From Leguminivora glycinivorella (Eukaryota > Arthropoda > Insecta > Lepidoptera > Tortricidae): a stretch of DNA of 64,000 nt. This document shows, in pieces, positions 33,776 to 47,317 of the stretch. The notes beneath the pieces are model-generated. The model was not told where the DNA came from. It searched no databases and saw only the letters and a list, made by a program, of their open reading frames with translations. A program made the translations under genes and the position numbers. The stretch is taken from contig NC_062975.1 of the NCBI RefSeq assembly GCF_023078275.1, positions 17,841,641 through 17,905,640 on the forward strand, read 5' to 3'. How positions within the stretch are numbered: position 1 is the stretch's first letter; the number at the start of each line of letters is the position of its first letter.

Positions 33776-36700
33776 TTACAGAGCACTCATAGGTTTAGGT
33801 TTAGGAGGCGATGGAGGCGAAGGCAACTCTGCTTCTGGAGGGGCTAATGGTTCAATCTTTACATCCAGGTCTTGCAAAGCATCGTCTAAGATCTTGATCT
33901 TGCCTAAGATCTTCTCGGCTTGAAGGTTATAGCCTGGCTCTAGCATTTTGCCGGTTGGATTTTTCTTGAATAGATGTTCGGCCTATAAATAATAAGAATC
34001 AATCAGTGAAAGAACAGATACTGATGTTGAACTTTCAACAAACAAAATTTAACGTGAAAAGGAGTTTACAAACCCTTAATAAATTGTCCTCGAACAGTAT
34101 GATTTTAATTTCATCATAAAATTTGACAATATTGATAGTGGAAGATTCGCTGACTAGGTATAAGGTCTTGGTGGCTCAATTGGAAGAAAGCTGAAGTATC
34201 GATTCAGAGTCCCTGAGTTTAACTATCACTCTAAAGTTGATAACGGCAGGTTGATAAATAATAAGTGTGCCTTGAACGCTGGAGTGCCTGCAATTGTTCT
34301 CTACGAACTTGACCATAGGGGTCATACAATAAACATTTACCAGAAAGTCGATAGGATCAGCAGGTCGCAGTCTGGCTACTTCGAGCAAAGCTGGAGTGAG
34401 TGTAGGGAAGATGTGGTGTACTAGATAGTTGCGCATTGGCTCGCCGGCCGCCGCTAACGCTTGTTCTTCCTCGTCTCGCATCGCGGCGTATAGTTCAGAC
34501 TGAAAATGTTACACGTAGTAGGGTACCCTGTTGTAGCCATTAGGTACCATAGACACTGAGAATAGTATTGTAGAGTTAGCATAATGAAACCAAAATATAA
34601 CAGAGGCTGTTAATAATTACGAAATACACATGGAACTGACAGTGATAGCGAGCAGCGTTTGATTGGTAGAGGTGTTGACAGAAATGTAATATGTCTCGGT
34701 CACTGGCATCAAATATATGAAAGAAGCCATTCTAAGGTGTTGAACGCGTATGCTTGTGTGAGTGTGATATGACAGGTCGACTGTTCGCGTTTTTGACATG
34801 AACTGTGAGGTAACTGAGAGGGGGTGGGCGGCACATTCAGCGGGGAGCGGTAGTGGCCATACTGTACGATAGTACTCTTTACTATACTGTGATTAGGGTT
34901 AGCTATATCGGATTTACTGAAACGTTGGCCATGTTTGATCTCTCATGTGTAAAAGTATTTCAAATAATTGAATCCTAGTCAACGCCAAGAAATATTTAAA
35001 ACATTACATGGCGCAGTCGATAGGATTGAAATTGAAATTTCTTTATTGCCACAGAAATGATTGTAAGTTCAACGTCTGAAGTAGATACAGAAAATTATAT
35101 AGACGCTCAAATTTTAGATCCTTTCCCGTAGTAGGATACCTAAACACAGCTCTTAACTCAATAATAAGACAATGATAACATTAAATACTCACCCAGTATT
35201 CCATTTTGTCTTCGCGATCTTTTCTCATCTTTTCCTCGAGTTCTTTGAGCGCCTTGGCTTCTTCGTGTTTCTGTTTGGCTTTATCTTCTTTTGCTTTCTT
35301 CTCAGCGGCCTCGATCATAGCTAACATAGGGAAAATGTTGCTTGAACTTTATCAGGCAGAAGAAATATATTCCCAATAATATTTTGAACTTTGTTTTGAG
35401 AATTCACTTTAGCAGAACATCGAATATTCAAAAGTAGATTCAGCAAACTTTTCAACTAAAGCTAGTACCATGTTAGTACCTACTATCTACTATTCTTCTG
35501 TCAATCTTGTATAAGCACTTTTATATCTTACCGAGTAACTTCGAATATCTGCAAGGTCGTCCCATCCGCAAAGCGACTGCTGCATATGGTCCCTTCATAG
35601 CATAATCCGAATGATCCTTCACAGGCACTATGAGAGGGTGTATATCCAGTTCATCAAAGAAATTAAGTGGAGTGACATCCCGGGCATCATTGGCTCGGAA
35701 CTCGTAAAGACGATTTAGGACTACTTCTTCGTCTAAACGGGAATCACCCTCGGGTAGCTTCATTGCTTTGTCGCAGATAAAATCGTCTGTAGCTTCGAGG
35801 TTTACTACGATGTCTGTAAGGAAATAAAACGCTAGAGAACGATTTGAAAGTACGGAAATCAGTGGTGCCCTTCTATATTTTAAAGTAGGTGCTGCGTACT
35901 ATAATTTTGGCTTGACTAAAACTACAATTGAAACCGGTCAATACTTGAAATGCATCAGCAGTATCAGCACCTCAGTTTCAGTAACCTACACTGTACCACA
36001 TACCACATACAAGTTTATTCAGATTCTTGTACGCACCAGGTAGCATTTTCTTCAAAACATTGCTGTACAATTCAGCGTCTTCGTCAAACTTGTCTTCTTC
36101 ATTTTCCTCTTCTGCGTCAGAATCTTGCTCTTCTCCTCTGTCGAATACTGCGATGATAATAATTATTTAGTTTTTGCTGACCATAAGTATACAATTAAAA
36201 TTGATACCTATGAATGATTGCATGAATGAACAATATTTGGTACAATATTTTATAATCGAATCTCCAAGATTCTACCTGTACAGGTGTACATGCACTATAT
36301 ATTGGCTTGGCTCGCTACTAATAGTAATAGAGTTTCACCTTATCACAGAAAACTTACATATAAAGAGACTTATTATAAAATGTTACAATATGATCGAGCC
36401 TATACAATTATACATCAATATTATTAACAAAGTAGGGATAAACATGTCATAGGAATTACAAAACAAATATGGAATAGATAATTATAATATGAGATGAGAT
36501 ATTATAGAACTCCTACTGATACTGATATTTGTGGAACTGAGTAAATTATTCACTAGGATAATGATTTTGGATCTACTAAAATTACTAGTAACTAAATAAT
36601 AATATCAGTGAATAACGTTCTCACGCGCGGTGCACTGCGGTATGGTATTTGGAAACCCGTCCAACACCCAACCTCTATTCGAGAGCTTCTCGGCAGAGCA

Positions 36701-39700
36701 GCCTTTTTCGCATGTATCTGGGATAAAAGATATACGTCGTTCAATATTAAGAGAGTTAGTGGAAAATTTCACTGTCTTAAGTGACATTTTACTCTACAAC
36801 CACTGGATCGCTAGCGATGGTGTCTAGCCATATGGCGCTGTCTAGCTTTCTAGGCATTCACTGTTTAGGGAAAATTAGACACGAGAGAAGACCTAAATAT
36901 ATGTATAACCTTGTAACGCGTACCCCATAATTTCTTCCTCTCTGACTGCAATCCGCTCCATCACAGTCCACAGATAAATCTGTCGCTTAGCTTCAAACTT
37001 GGGTAAATCCATTCTGTTTTAAGATTGAATGTATAAAAAATATAATATGACCTCAATGATAATCAACCTTATAGCAGAATGGATTTACCCAAGTTTGAAG
37101 TTAAACGACACAAATATACCTCGCTTACCTCGTTCGCATATTTATCTTCAGCAGCTTTGTCTTCCACGCTATTCATCCTTCATCAGCATTAATCTACTTA
37201 TCCTAAATTTAACAAAAGGTGTCCAGTAAAGTACTTACCCTATAATTTCTTCCTCGCTGGACGCAAGTCTTACCTGCATACTAGACAGTAGACACCTATA
37301 TAATAGCCACCCACCTAGCTTACCTCGCTGCCTCGTGCACATATTTATCTTCAGCAGCGTTGTCTTCCTCATCTTCAAGGGGTAAAGACAGTACATTGAT
37401 TTATTTACCCTCACTTCATACCAGAAGGTGTTCTATAATGTACTTACCCCATAATTTCTTCCTCGCTGATCGCTATCCCCGCCTGCATTACAGCCAACGC
37501 TTGCTTCGCCGCCTCACGCGCCTCCTCATCCTCGGCAGCGTTGTCATCTTCATCGTCCATGCCTTGGGCCACTTCCTCTTCAGCGGATGGTTGCGGCAAT
37601 GCAGATGTTTCACCCTCTTCCCAGTGGGCAACACGACGAGCCTTTTACCAAATATACCTCTTAATTCATTTTATTTATCTTTTTGGTTACTACAAATTGC
37701 ATTTATCAATACCTTTTTCCCTCACAAGACTTTTGACAGGAAAGCCCGCACTGGCAGGGTCGCCATGTGAAGTATGACTTTTCATCTTAACACTTAGGAC
37801 ACAGGAGAACACAATCTTTGAAGTATCACATTATAGAATACTTCATTCTTGATTTCATTAAATTTTGTTACTACTTAAAATATTTACCAAATCCTCCATG
37901 ACATCTTTAGCGGCAGTTTCAGGGGATATATAAACAAGGCCGTAATTCTCACAGATCTGCTTTGCCAGAGCCGTTTTTCCAACTATAGGAGGACCGTAAA
38001 CGATGATCTGGAAATATTAATTTACTATGTTATATTAAACACCACAACCATAACATACGCTGAACATAAAATGCTGATCTCCCTAAGGATCGTCAGTTCC
38101 TTCGTCGTCAGATCTGCTTAGTAAAACAGCATTGCAAGGTCTCCTTTGATTCTAACGATTTTTCTATTGGAACAGTGATTTTCGATCACTTTCAACTAGA
38201 AAAATATTTAACAAACCGACATCTCACTTTAAACGGCTTAAGTCCTCGAAGTCTCTTGAACTCTTTCATAAGAATCGGTGCATATTCGGCAAACGTGAGC
38301 TCAGTGGTCCACTGTAGAGCCATGGTCTCCACGATAAAGCCCGGTTCCATACTCAGATTCAGTGTCATAAGGTCAAAAATCCTTTGCTGTGAAAAAAAAG
38401 AACCTAAGAAATAATTGTATGATGAGTCGATGACATAGATGAGGTAGATTTAAGAGTAGATTTGCTACGAACGTGCGAATTCGTTTCATATGTAGTTGGT
38501 GTTGAAGGAATAAGAAATAAATTTTTTAACCATATTGATGATGATTTGAAAAACCCCATGGTTTGCGAGCCATGTGGCATTAAACTTCAAGATCGAGTGA
38601 AGAATCAGAAGATCGGGATCCCACGCCGCGTCAAGGCCCGAGAATTGAGTGACGTCATTACCTAGCTTAATTGGAATTGGGCGGGACATTGCTAGACGGG
38701 TGATGACTGATGGACGAATATGTTGAAAGATTGAACGAAGCACCTGGCGTCCGTAGGCACGTTGGGGGATATCACGTGTAAAATCGCAGGACACTCCCGG
38801 ATGAGACTGAAGACCGAGGCAAGAGGCGAACACAAAGAGAGGAATATGTATACCAACAGTGGGCAACTGGAGAAGTAAAATAATGATGACAATGATTGAT
38901 AGAAAACGTAAAAAGTACCTACATCGATTTCCGGAATCAAGAAGGCATCCTCTTGTGGAATACATTTGAACATTCCCGTCCCAGCGCAGCGACCAAGAGG
39001 TTTTATTATCTGAAGAAAAATCAATAAAAACACTGTTAGAATTTTTTTTTATATATATTATAGGACATTCTTACACAGATTGACTGTAACTAAAACGACT
39101 CTAATAGTCATAGGAATAACTGTTGTACTCGTATATCGGTTCAAACAATACGTAACCTCTCTTTGCTTTGTCGGATTTTGTTCAACGGCCAGTATAAATA
39201 ACTTCTTTGGAAAGTCCGTGACCAAATTGTAGACGATTCTGAAACGACAAACACCGCGATTCAGTATAACAGACTCCGTAGCCGAATGCCGAAACGAAAC
39301 GCCGCAGACATGTAGTCTGGCTCTGTCGCGCCAATACGCAAGAGCGATAGAGATAGATATCTACGAAAGAGATATCATCGTGAGCGTTTGTGCATCGGCT
39401 ACGCTACGCACACAGTTACCGTGAAATCGAAACTAACGAAAATGTATCTTTACCGCTTTGTGAAGACGATGGTCCTGGGTACAAATCCAAGGACATTTAT
39501 TTTTGCGATGAGTCTGTAGTCTGTACTAACCATGTTCGCTTCTGAACCGTGTATTGTGTAAAGTTTTTCTCAATTTTCATGGTGTCAGAAGCCACGGAAC
39601 GCAATGATTTTCAGGCACTCTACTATGAATAGCTTCTGTTACAAAATGCAAACACCCTTTTAAGTATGTTGTGTCAGCGTTTCCGTGTTCTCGAGAAGCA

Positions 39701-42700
39701 CATATCAGGTACTTACTGCGCCAAATCCAGGACGTTGAGAAGTGGCACAAAGTTCCCGCCTCTTCCAAGAATCGGCAGCAGGGGTTCACATTCCCAAGCC
39801 TTCTGGAACCAGTAGTATAGCACGTCTTCGCGGCCGCCGTACGTCATGCCCGCACACACCACTGTGGCACTACAATGGTGACATATTGAATACTCGCTAA
39901 AGTCTTTTTTAACTACATTCATAATAAATAGAGAATCTATAACTCGTGGGCGACAGCGTTCGCTAATCAAGAAGTTTCTTTTTGAACCCACCTTCCCACC
40001 TACATGGGTACTCATGGGTATGGGTGAGCTATAATAAGGTTTTGAAAAGAGGAACGTAGGTTTTTCGATAATGTGTGGGCATATCGTAATATTAGAAACT
40101 TTTGGACAGCAGCGACGGTACAAAATAGTGGCTAGAAACTTTATCAATACATTTTTTAGACCTATGAATAGGTTTTTGTAGCGAATGTGAGAGGTTTAAA
40201 TAAGCTGTATATATAGCATTAGGTTAGTCATCGACATCAGCGTACGCAAAGCTTCTCTGACAAACAGAATTAGTTGAACGTAAACATAAGTACCTAATTG
40301 CTTCATTATGTTAATGAAAACTTACTAATACATTTTGTTTTAATAGGTACCGAGGTAAACCATACGTTGACGTCGGAACGTAACGCTTAGATAAGACCAT
40401 AAGTGAGTCACGGTCGTAGTATCCACGCGTCAATACTCATAGAACAATAGACCGGCATTACACTCAAAAGCCCCACTTTTGTTCCAATAACCAGCGTACT
40501 TGTGACCCTGAGATTTGTGACAACTACGCGGCGTCAGGGATCATTCTTATACTGGTTACATTGAGTCGAACAAACTTAGCATAGCAGATATACACTTAAG
40601 ATTTTTTGTTGACCCAAGCATATTGCATCACGGCAATAATTATAATGACTTACCCGATTTGTGTTCGATACTTTCTCGCAATACCGATCACTTCGTTTTC
40701 GGCGTCGTAGTGCATTTTGTAGTTGAGATGCGGCTTTCTTTTGCGAAAATCTGCTTCGATAAACGGCATATCTGGGTTATCCTGCGTGAGAGTTTATTTA
40801 ATAAGCTTTAAGCATGATTGTTTTATGAAATTATTCGTTACGTTGCGTCTTATAAAAAGCGAGCTGCAAAATACACAATTAATCACAACACATACAAATC
40901 GCGCAGAACGCAAAACTAGCACTTGTTCACAAAATCCAACCTTTCAATGAATGAATGAACAGGAACTTGGCCCGTTCAGTACCAAGTATTCATATTCCTG
41001 TGTAAAAGGTAATAAAAATGCAGCACGACACAATAGACCGGAAATCGCAAAAAAAGGAAACAATGTTTCCGACGCCCTTAAAATGGACGAATTTACTTAA
41101 ATTTGGTAGCAAATAATCGTTCGGTTAAAAGCTTTCTTTAACAAAATGGATATTTGTGTCAAAGGAACTACAGCTACAATAAAACACAATAAAAACATTA
41201 CAATGACTTCTTTCAACTTTTGAGGTAGATAGTAGGTATACCATCCTATTGTACGTGAAGAACAACAGGCGTCGAAGACAAAATGCTACATTGACACTCG
41301 GACAATCATAGTTTATAAATACGTAAACGTAAATAGAAAATACTCGCGACAAATAGGTACCACTTAACTCACACTACCGACAGCGTAATAGGTATTATAG
41401 GTATCGACCATCTGCACGGGAAGCATGGTCGCGCGATAGACGATAAAATATCAGGCCGTCCCTACCGCACTTACAAATAGTGCGATATCCGGGACGGCCT
41501 GCTATTTTATCGTCTATCGCGCGACCATGCTTCCCGTGCTGTTCTGTATAGACCAGTGGCCAGTGGTAGGCACACTTTTTTCATTGGGGGCCAAAATTTA
41601 AAGGTAAGAGGGCTAGATTTACACCAAAAATGCATTTTTACTACAGTGCAGGCCATATAAAATTATGCAGGATCGGTGGAGTTCATGGGCCGGATATGGC
41701 TCTCGGGCCTTTGCCCGACACTGGCGGGAGTGTGGAACTTACCGGGTCCAAAGGTTTGGTGGCAGCCCAAGTCATAACAGTGGAGATGAGGATCAAGTAT
41801 CGCTTCGCGGAGTCGCCAGCCCCTACTTCGTCACCCGGCTCTGAGGCAACCGTCGGTGGTCCGTGGTGCCCCAGTAAATCTTTCAATACTGCAAACCGTC
41901 AATCCCTAATAACTTTGTATCTTCTATTATAGAGGTATATCTAGGTGTATTTAATTTACCTACTTATAGCATAGCAGATTTAACAGTTAGGAAAGTGAAC
42001 GGGATTCTATTAATAAGAGTCAATGACGTATTTATCGGCGACACAAGCACGCTAAATGAAAAATTCTAAACGGTTAAAAGGATAACTCTGTGTTGAAGTA
42101 CCTACAGGTAATATTTATGCTTTAAAACAAAGTCAACAGCTGAAGTTAAACCTTACGCTTCAAGTAATCCAAGGCAATTCTCAATTCGTCCCGATCATAG
42201 CTGATGTCCAACACGACGGTGCCACAAGTCAGCATGTCTGGTAACACTTGGTCTTTGGAAACGATCCGTGCTACGTTGTCTAGTGATTTTATCTTCGGGT
42301 CACTAACGGTACCTGGGGAATTAAATCGGTAATATGTATAACCACAAAATTAAAATTTTGGATGCAACCCCGACCGCGACATAGTGGACATTTTCAAAAC
42401 AGACTAATTCAGCTTTCAAACTAAAAACTAAATCTAAATCGGTTCATCCGTTCGGGGGCTACGATGCCACAGACAGACACACACACAAACAAACAGACAG
42501 ACAGACAGACAAACACGTCAAACTTATAACACCCCGTGGTTTTTGCGTCGGGGGTTAAAAATGACAACGAATGAACATCATCCAAGAAGATGTCGCGTAG
42601 GTATAGAAGAAAACAGACCCTCTGATCTGAATGAGTGGGAGCCGTGGTTGCGCCTTTTAGGCTACCCCTCTCCAAATGGATAGGATACCCTAAACTTATA

Positions 42701-43151
42701 GGTATTATATAAATAGAGAGAAGGCAACGGCAACACTAAAAAATGTGGTTCTGTGGCGAACAGAGTACGATATTTATTTTTCAGATAATCCGTTAGACAC
42801 GTTTTATTTGCGGGCAGGTCCGAATTACCACGTGCAAATTTTTTTTACATTTCTAATTGCCATAGGGACACTTGTGCCTAACTCCGTGCTTGAGGGTTTT
42901 ACCTACTTACCGATAATTTCATACGGCATTTCTGGCGGTGGCGGCGGTGAAGGCTCAGCATCCTCGGCAACCAAAACCGCGGAAGGCACTCTCGTTTGCT
43001 CCGCATTCCTTTCCAGAATTTTCGACATGAGTTCCAAGATTCGCTCGCCATGGTACGAATCCAAGTTGTTGATGAAATAACGCTTATATGAGAACTGGTT
43101 GTCTAACTCCGAAGACGAACTTGAGGAGATTAGTTCCCGCGATTTACTCAT
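33776..43151 (-). CDS. AK7: Adenylate kinase 7
   Basis: A cilium/flagellum-associated nucleoside monophosphate kinase (AMP + ATP to 2 ADP). Seventeen exons close in phase to 849 aa: 42911-43151, 42157-42312, 41743-41888, 40654-40781, 39717-39869, 39157-39238, 38923-39009, 38228-38386, 37888-38007, 37448-37641, 36910-37013, 36625-36717, 36037-36147, 35532-35813, 35193-35320, 34341-34499 and 33776-33982. The N-terminal half is the Rossmann-like domain of AK7 (start RYFINNLDSYHGERILELM; LILISTVMTWAATKPLDP). The P-loop GPPIVGKT is at about 389-396, then the kinase core GWVLDGFPNT at about 539. A coiled coil comes near the end, then the DPY-30 motif RNYLVHHIFPTLTPALLEVA. It is longer than human AK7 (723 aa), partly from acidic stretches. 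The acceptor at 37641 is weak and least certain. Confidence 0.93.
37073..37380. pseudogene. Decayed and inverted copies of AK7 exon parts
   Basis: Positions 37073-37113 repeat, in the opposite orientation, the start of exon 36910-37013 (ATGGATTTACCCAAGTTTGA). Positions 37236-37278 (minus) repeat the end of exon 37448-37641 (SSEEEIIG plus a GTAAGT donor). Positions 37340-37377 and 37133-37172 repeat its acidic segment. These pieces lie between the two true exons and are not needed for an open reading frame. Confidence 0.65.
39277..39403. mobile_element. MITE (GTAGCCGAATGC family), intact
   Basis: The ends CGTAGCCGAATGCCGAAACG and GTTTGTGCATCGGCTACG are inverted repeats. The inner GCGACAGAGCC-type core matches the interrupted copy at 7052-7704. 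It lies in an AK7 intron. Confidence 0.75.
41414..41539. repeat. Hairpin MITE
   Basis: GCACGGGAAGCATGGTCGCG at the left is mirrored by CGCGACCATGCTTCCCGTGC at the right, with arms of about 55 bp around CACTTACAAATAGTG. Half of a related copy occurs at about 21904-21985. AK7 intron. Confidence 0.8.
42400..42560 (-). repeat. Retroelement remnant with GACA microsatellite
   Basis: The stretch AATCGGTTCATCCGTTCGGG, followed by ACAC and GACA runs and CACCCCGTGGTTTTTGCGTC, matches a common moth repeat form. No coding. Confidence 0.4.
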
Positions 43152-45283
43152 TATGAGAAGCTCAAGACTTGTTTATTTGTGATCAAAGCGATCCAAAATA
43201 CTTTAATGACATTGACGTTTGATAACTTGTAATTTTTTTAGTTGCAGTTTTTATGTAAAAGGTTTGTAGGTTTGTAATAAAATAACCACACTCGATTTCG
43301 TTATTCCGATGACAATGCATCGAGTTAGATGGAACGAGTTTCCCTAAAAAGATTTCAACAAAAGTTTGGGAAAGTTTTTGGGTCTATTTGTGAATTTCAT
43401 TTTTCTTTTATCACGCCCAAAATGTATAATAATTTGTAGGCATATGTAGAAAAGTAAAAATGCGTTTTAAAGAATGAAGCATAATATATTTATGTCCAGC
43501 ATGTAAAACATAAGGTACATAATTATTTATCTTATACTTTTAACAATTAATAAGTAAAATGTCATTGATTTAAAACAATAAGTAGGTATACTCAGATACA
43601 TATTAAGTAACACTAAAATAATAGTTAAGTACATTTATATTAAGAAAGGGATAGAGTATTTTATTACATTTTAAAATATTCGATTATACTTAGTCTTATT
43701 GAAAATTGCTTAACTTAAAATAATAATAGTCAATAAATTGTTCCCAAGCACCTTGATACAAAAAATACCAATAATAATTGGCACTATTAATTTGTAATAA
43801 CCTATCGACATATAGATATATCTGATAAAAAAAAACACAGCACCCGTATTCTGCCGCCCTAGAGAACATACACTTTAAATACAGAGACACTTATATACGA
43901 AACATGTAAGGGTCATAACAATTTATTATTTATTTATTTAATTTAATTCAAATATGTTACACAGCATAACAGTAAGAACCAAAGCACAACAAAAACACAA
44001 TAATAACATCCCTTTCAAGCAAGCAACTGAAGCAACATATTATATAGACGTCGCCGCATATGTTAACTACACTTTAATTGACATTACTTGCTTGGAAGAA
44101 GAACTAAAGACCTCCAATTTGCTAACCACAAAACATATTGCACTGTAAAGAGCCATCTCGTTCAGCTGACAAATTTAGGACCACGATACGACTGTAAACT
44201 TAATCTATCGTATCTTATCTTATCTAATGGAAAAAAATAAAATAAATAAGGTGTACATTTTAGTAATCTCATAAAAATGGTATTTGCAAGTGGTAAAAAT
44301 ATTTTAATACCATTTTATATATTGCAAGTTAGGCTCTAGAGCAATGAGACACTTCTTATTTATTTTCACTATAGTTGTTGAATGTTGACACATATTGGGT
44401 CAAATAACGATGAATCAGCCAGGTAAAAGTTACTGTATATTCTATAAGGCAGCAGTATTATTCACGAAATTATTACAAGTTATTTAATAACGTATTTAAG
44501 TACATATTTCAGTGGTTTGGGATTTCAATCAAAATCCCAATTATCCAAAAATCTTTTTTACAAATCATAATGCATACAAAATTACAAATATTCATTAATT
44601 TCATTATGTTATATTATCGTATTTCACTTAAAAAGTTCATTGCATTAATATTAATCATATGAAAATTTCAAATTATTATAATAAAATTAGTATAAATTTC
44701 ATTAATCATAGTTAAATTGCAAGAGGTGAGAAAATTATGGCACCCCTGATTTTACAAAATCATTGTTTACATTTTGTTAATACTGTCATTCACTTGTACT
44801 AAATTATTATTGTTAATAATACAAACAAATTATATTTATAAGAACAAACATGTATCAATAGGACGGTAAAATTTCATATCACAATATTAAAGAGCTATGG
44901 AATGTTTGTCATCATTTTAAAACTCTTTCAGTCTTGATTAACTGCATTTTTAATAAGTCATTGTAGATCCGAATTAAACAATTCAATACAATATTTACTA
45001 CTTCAGTCTCGCTTTGGGTTTCCTTCGAAACTTAAAAAGCGAAATGATTATCTTTATACCAAAAAGGTACCAGTTAAATAAGGCATTTTAACATAATATA
45101 ACTATTTAAATAGGGGGCTTGTCGTAAGTACATATTTGACCAAAATTGTTATTTCATATTTCTAAGGCACAATAATAATACTCTCCTTAACAACAAATAC
45201 TTTAAAATACTGAAATCAGCAGATTCCGAAGGAAATTATATATATTTACTATCTTTATACTAAAAGTACTAGTAAAAATGTAA
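43152..45283. other. AK7 upstream region and Yurt-like 3' region
   Basis: 2.1 kb without a supported gene between the AK7 start and the stop of the Yurt-like gene, both on the minus strand. It is AT-rich; the right-hand part is probably the Yurt-like 3' UTR and the left-hand end the AK7 promoter. No mobile element was recognised. Confidence 0.4.
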
Positions 45284-47317
45284 CTATAACTGTGTAGTGA
45301 TCACAGACTTACGATGTATAATAGTGATTTCCTTTTCACCGATCCCAGATGGTGAACTAGGCTCTGATGTCACAAGCCAAGGAGATAATGAAGATATTGG
45401 TTGAACCTTAGGAATGACTTCCTCTTTCCTCGAAGCTGGTTTTGGAGAAGCAACCTTAGCTTGAGACTGGGGGGGCTCCACCACAACAATAGAAACATAC
45501 TGAGAATTGTTCTGGTTAGAAGGCTGTGCAAGAGGCTCATTCAAGATCTTAGGTGATGGTGATGGCTGCACAGATAAGTTAATGTTTGTTGTTTCATTTA
45601 TAATTTTGACTTCATTCTCACGAGCTTTCAATATATTATTGCATTTAAGTTGTCCTGGTGGCAAAGCTTTTGTAGATGTCAAATAACACTTGGCTTGGTT
45701 GTTAAACTCCTTGTCACCTGCCGAGTCTAATTGATCTCTCTTAACTTCATTTTTAGAATCATCATTATTCAACTTCTCTTTAACCAAACTCATTAGGAGA
45801 TCATTAAGAGGATTAGAGTCGGATACAGGTGTGGACGGAGAACAGTTGCAAGTTGGTTTATTGACAACCAGTTGGGTAAGATTATTCTTCTTTTCCTCCA
45901 CCACAGGTTTTTCAACCTTAAACAAGACTTTGTTGCTAATAGAATCTTCTTTGGAGAGTAAGATTTCTTTTGGTGGTTCTTCATCCATGAGATTCTTAGT
46001 TGATGGCTCTCCAACTTCTGCTAGTTTCATTTCTGTGTCAAGAATAGAAGACTTCTGTGACTTAGCACTATTCTTCCTAGAGAGTGTACTCTGGCTAGAG
46101 TCAGGAAGCAAGCTTGCTAGTTCAGTGGATACACTAGGTACTTCATCTGTTCCTTCATTGGAAACTGAAGCCTCTGCTTTTGGAGTAGTCTGTTTTTCTC
46201 TTTCCCGGAGAACATGACTTTGCCTTCGAGCAAACCTCTGACTAGGCCGTCTCTCAAACTGAACAGTGCGACGTGCGCGATTCTGCTGAGTTGTTTGATA
46301 CTCTGTCTTTCCAGAATACTGGAATCGCGATCCCATTCTAAAGAAGTTCTGTCGAGCTGATGGACCTTTAACTGGTGCCCGCAAGCGGAAGAATGTGTGG
46401 TGCTCGACTGCACACTTCCAAAGGTGTTTGCAAGCTTTTTCATTGTGGAGCCTAAAAACGAAAGTATGCTCCTGTTCACGACCTTGGTCATCATCCTCAA
46501 CTACAACTAGGGTGAGCTTTTTTTTCTTGAAATCAAGTTTACTTATTTTTGGCCAGAAAAATAAACCAATTTTTTGAGGACCTTCAAAGACAAGAATTCC
46601 AGTTGGGGTGAGACCAAGGTGGTATTCACATCCATCTTTACCAAGAACGATATGCATGTCAACACCATACATTTCTAGCCACTTGGCTTTGTTCAGATAA
46701 TTGACTTCAGCTTGTGCCGGGGTCAGTCCTTTACATTTTTTATACTCTTCCAATATTTCAATCTCCATTTCTTCTGTTTGGTTGGGTACAAACCTGAATT
46801 CGGAGACAGTGGCAGGAGTGTGCAGTGCTTCATCAAAGTCTCCAAGCTCTGATTGCAGAGCAAGAGCTGCTAACTCTACAGCCGTAGAGTGAGGGCATTC
46901 TAGTTTACTCTCCAGGATATCCTTCTTCAATTGTAAAAAGAACTGATACCTAGTGAGTTCCTCTCTTAAATTGTTTGGTTCTGATGAATAAAACTTAACC
47001 TTAAGTCTTAAAGTGTACGGTGGACCAATTTTAACTTGTTTCTTTATGGTTTTCGTGGGATCCAGCCAATGCTTTACATTGTTTGTGTCCGTAAACTGAA
47101 GACCAAAGTAGTCTTTTTCAATCAGGTCAAGTGAGTAAAATACTTGTTCATAGAGATCAACAGCACTGGCTTTCTTGGACAAGTTAATAGACAAGTCAGT
47201 ATCATCTAGTAACATTACTTTACATTGTATCAAGTTTTTATTTGTAGGAGTTTTCTGACCTTGTTTGTTTCTGTTCTGGCTCGATGAGCGGCCTCTCCGG
47301 CTGAGGAAGCGCAGCAT
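45284..47317 (-). CDS. yrt: FERM protein, Yurt / EPB41L5-like
   Basis: A cortical scaffold of epithelial cells; in flies Yurt binds Crumbs and limits apical membrane. A single exon codes for 677 aa. I start at MLRFLSRRGRSSS rather than the in-frame ATG at 47374: a 3' splice site (TTTTCTTACAG) lies between them at about 47337, so 47374 is intronic and 47317 is the first ATG of the exon. The FERM domain covers about residues 30-320 (VMLLDDTDLSINL; LDPTKTIKKQVKIGPPYTLR; NYLNKAKWLEMYGVDMH; GLFFWPKISKLDFKKKKL). The FERM-adjacent region GSRFQYSGKTEYQT follows. The tail is long and Ser/Pro/Glu-rich, and the C-terminus TTQL fits a class I PDZ ligand. A coding region without introns is notable beside its many-exon neighbours. 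Confidence 0.92.
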   Translation of the reverse strand: MLRFLSRRGRSSSQNRNKQGQKTPTNKNLIQCKVMLLDDTDLSINLSKKASAVDLYEQVFYSLDLIEKDYFGLQFTDTNNVKHWLDPTKTIKKQVKIGPPYTLRLKVKFYSSEPNNLREELTRYQFFLQLKKDILESKLECPHSTAVELAALALQSELGDFDEALHTPATVSEFRFVPNQTEEMEIEILEEYKKCKGLTPAQAEVNYLNKAKWLEMYGVDMHIVLGKDGCEYHLGLTPTGILVFEGPQKIGLFFWPKISKLDFKKKKLTLVVVEDDDQGREQEHTFVFRLHNEKACKHLWKCAVEHHTFFRLRAPVKGPSARQNFFRMGSRFQYSGKTEYQTTQQNRARRTVQFERRPSQRFARRQSHVLREREKQTTPKAEASVSNEGTDEVPSVSTELASLLPDSSQSTLSRKNSAKSQKSSILDTEMKLAEVGEPSTKNLMDEEPPKEILLSKEDSISNKVLFKVEKPVVEEKKNNLTQLVVNKPTCNCSPSTPVSDSNPLNDLLMSLVKEKLNNDDSKNEVKRDQLDSAGDKEFNNQAKCYLTSTKALPPGQLKCNNILKARENEVKIINETTNINLSVQPSPSPKILNEPLAQPSNQNNSQYVSIVVVEPPQSQAKVASPKPASRKEEVIPKVQPISSLSPWLVTSEPSSPSGIGEKEITIIHRKSVITTQL

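Noticed and set aside
38486..38965. 159-codon minus-strand frame near the AK7 exons
   Set aside because: It runs through AK7 introns in another frame from the real exons and shows no domain; similarity to LINE-type phrases in the intron is too weak to annotate.
42745..43080. Plus-strand frame over the first AK7 exon
   Set aside because: Antisense of AK7 exon 1, whose minus-strand frame is continuous with sixteen further exons.
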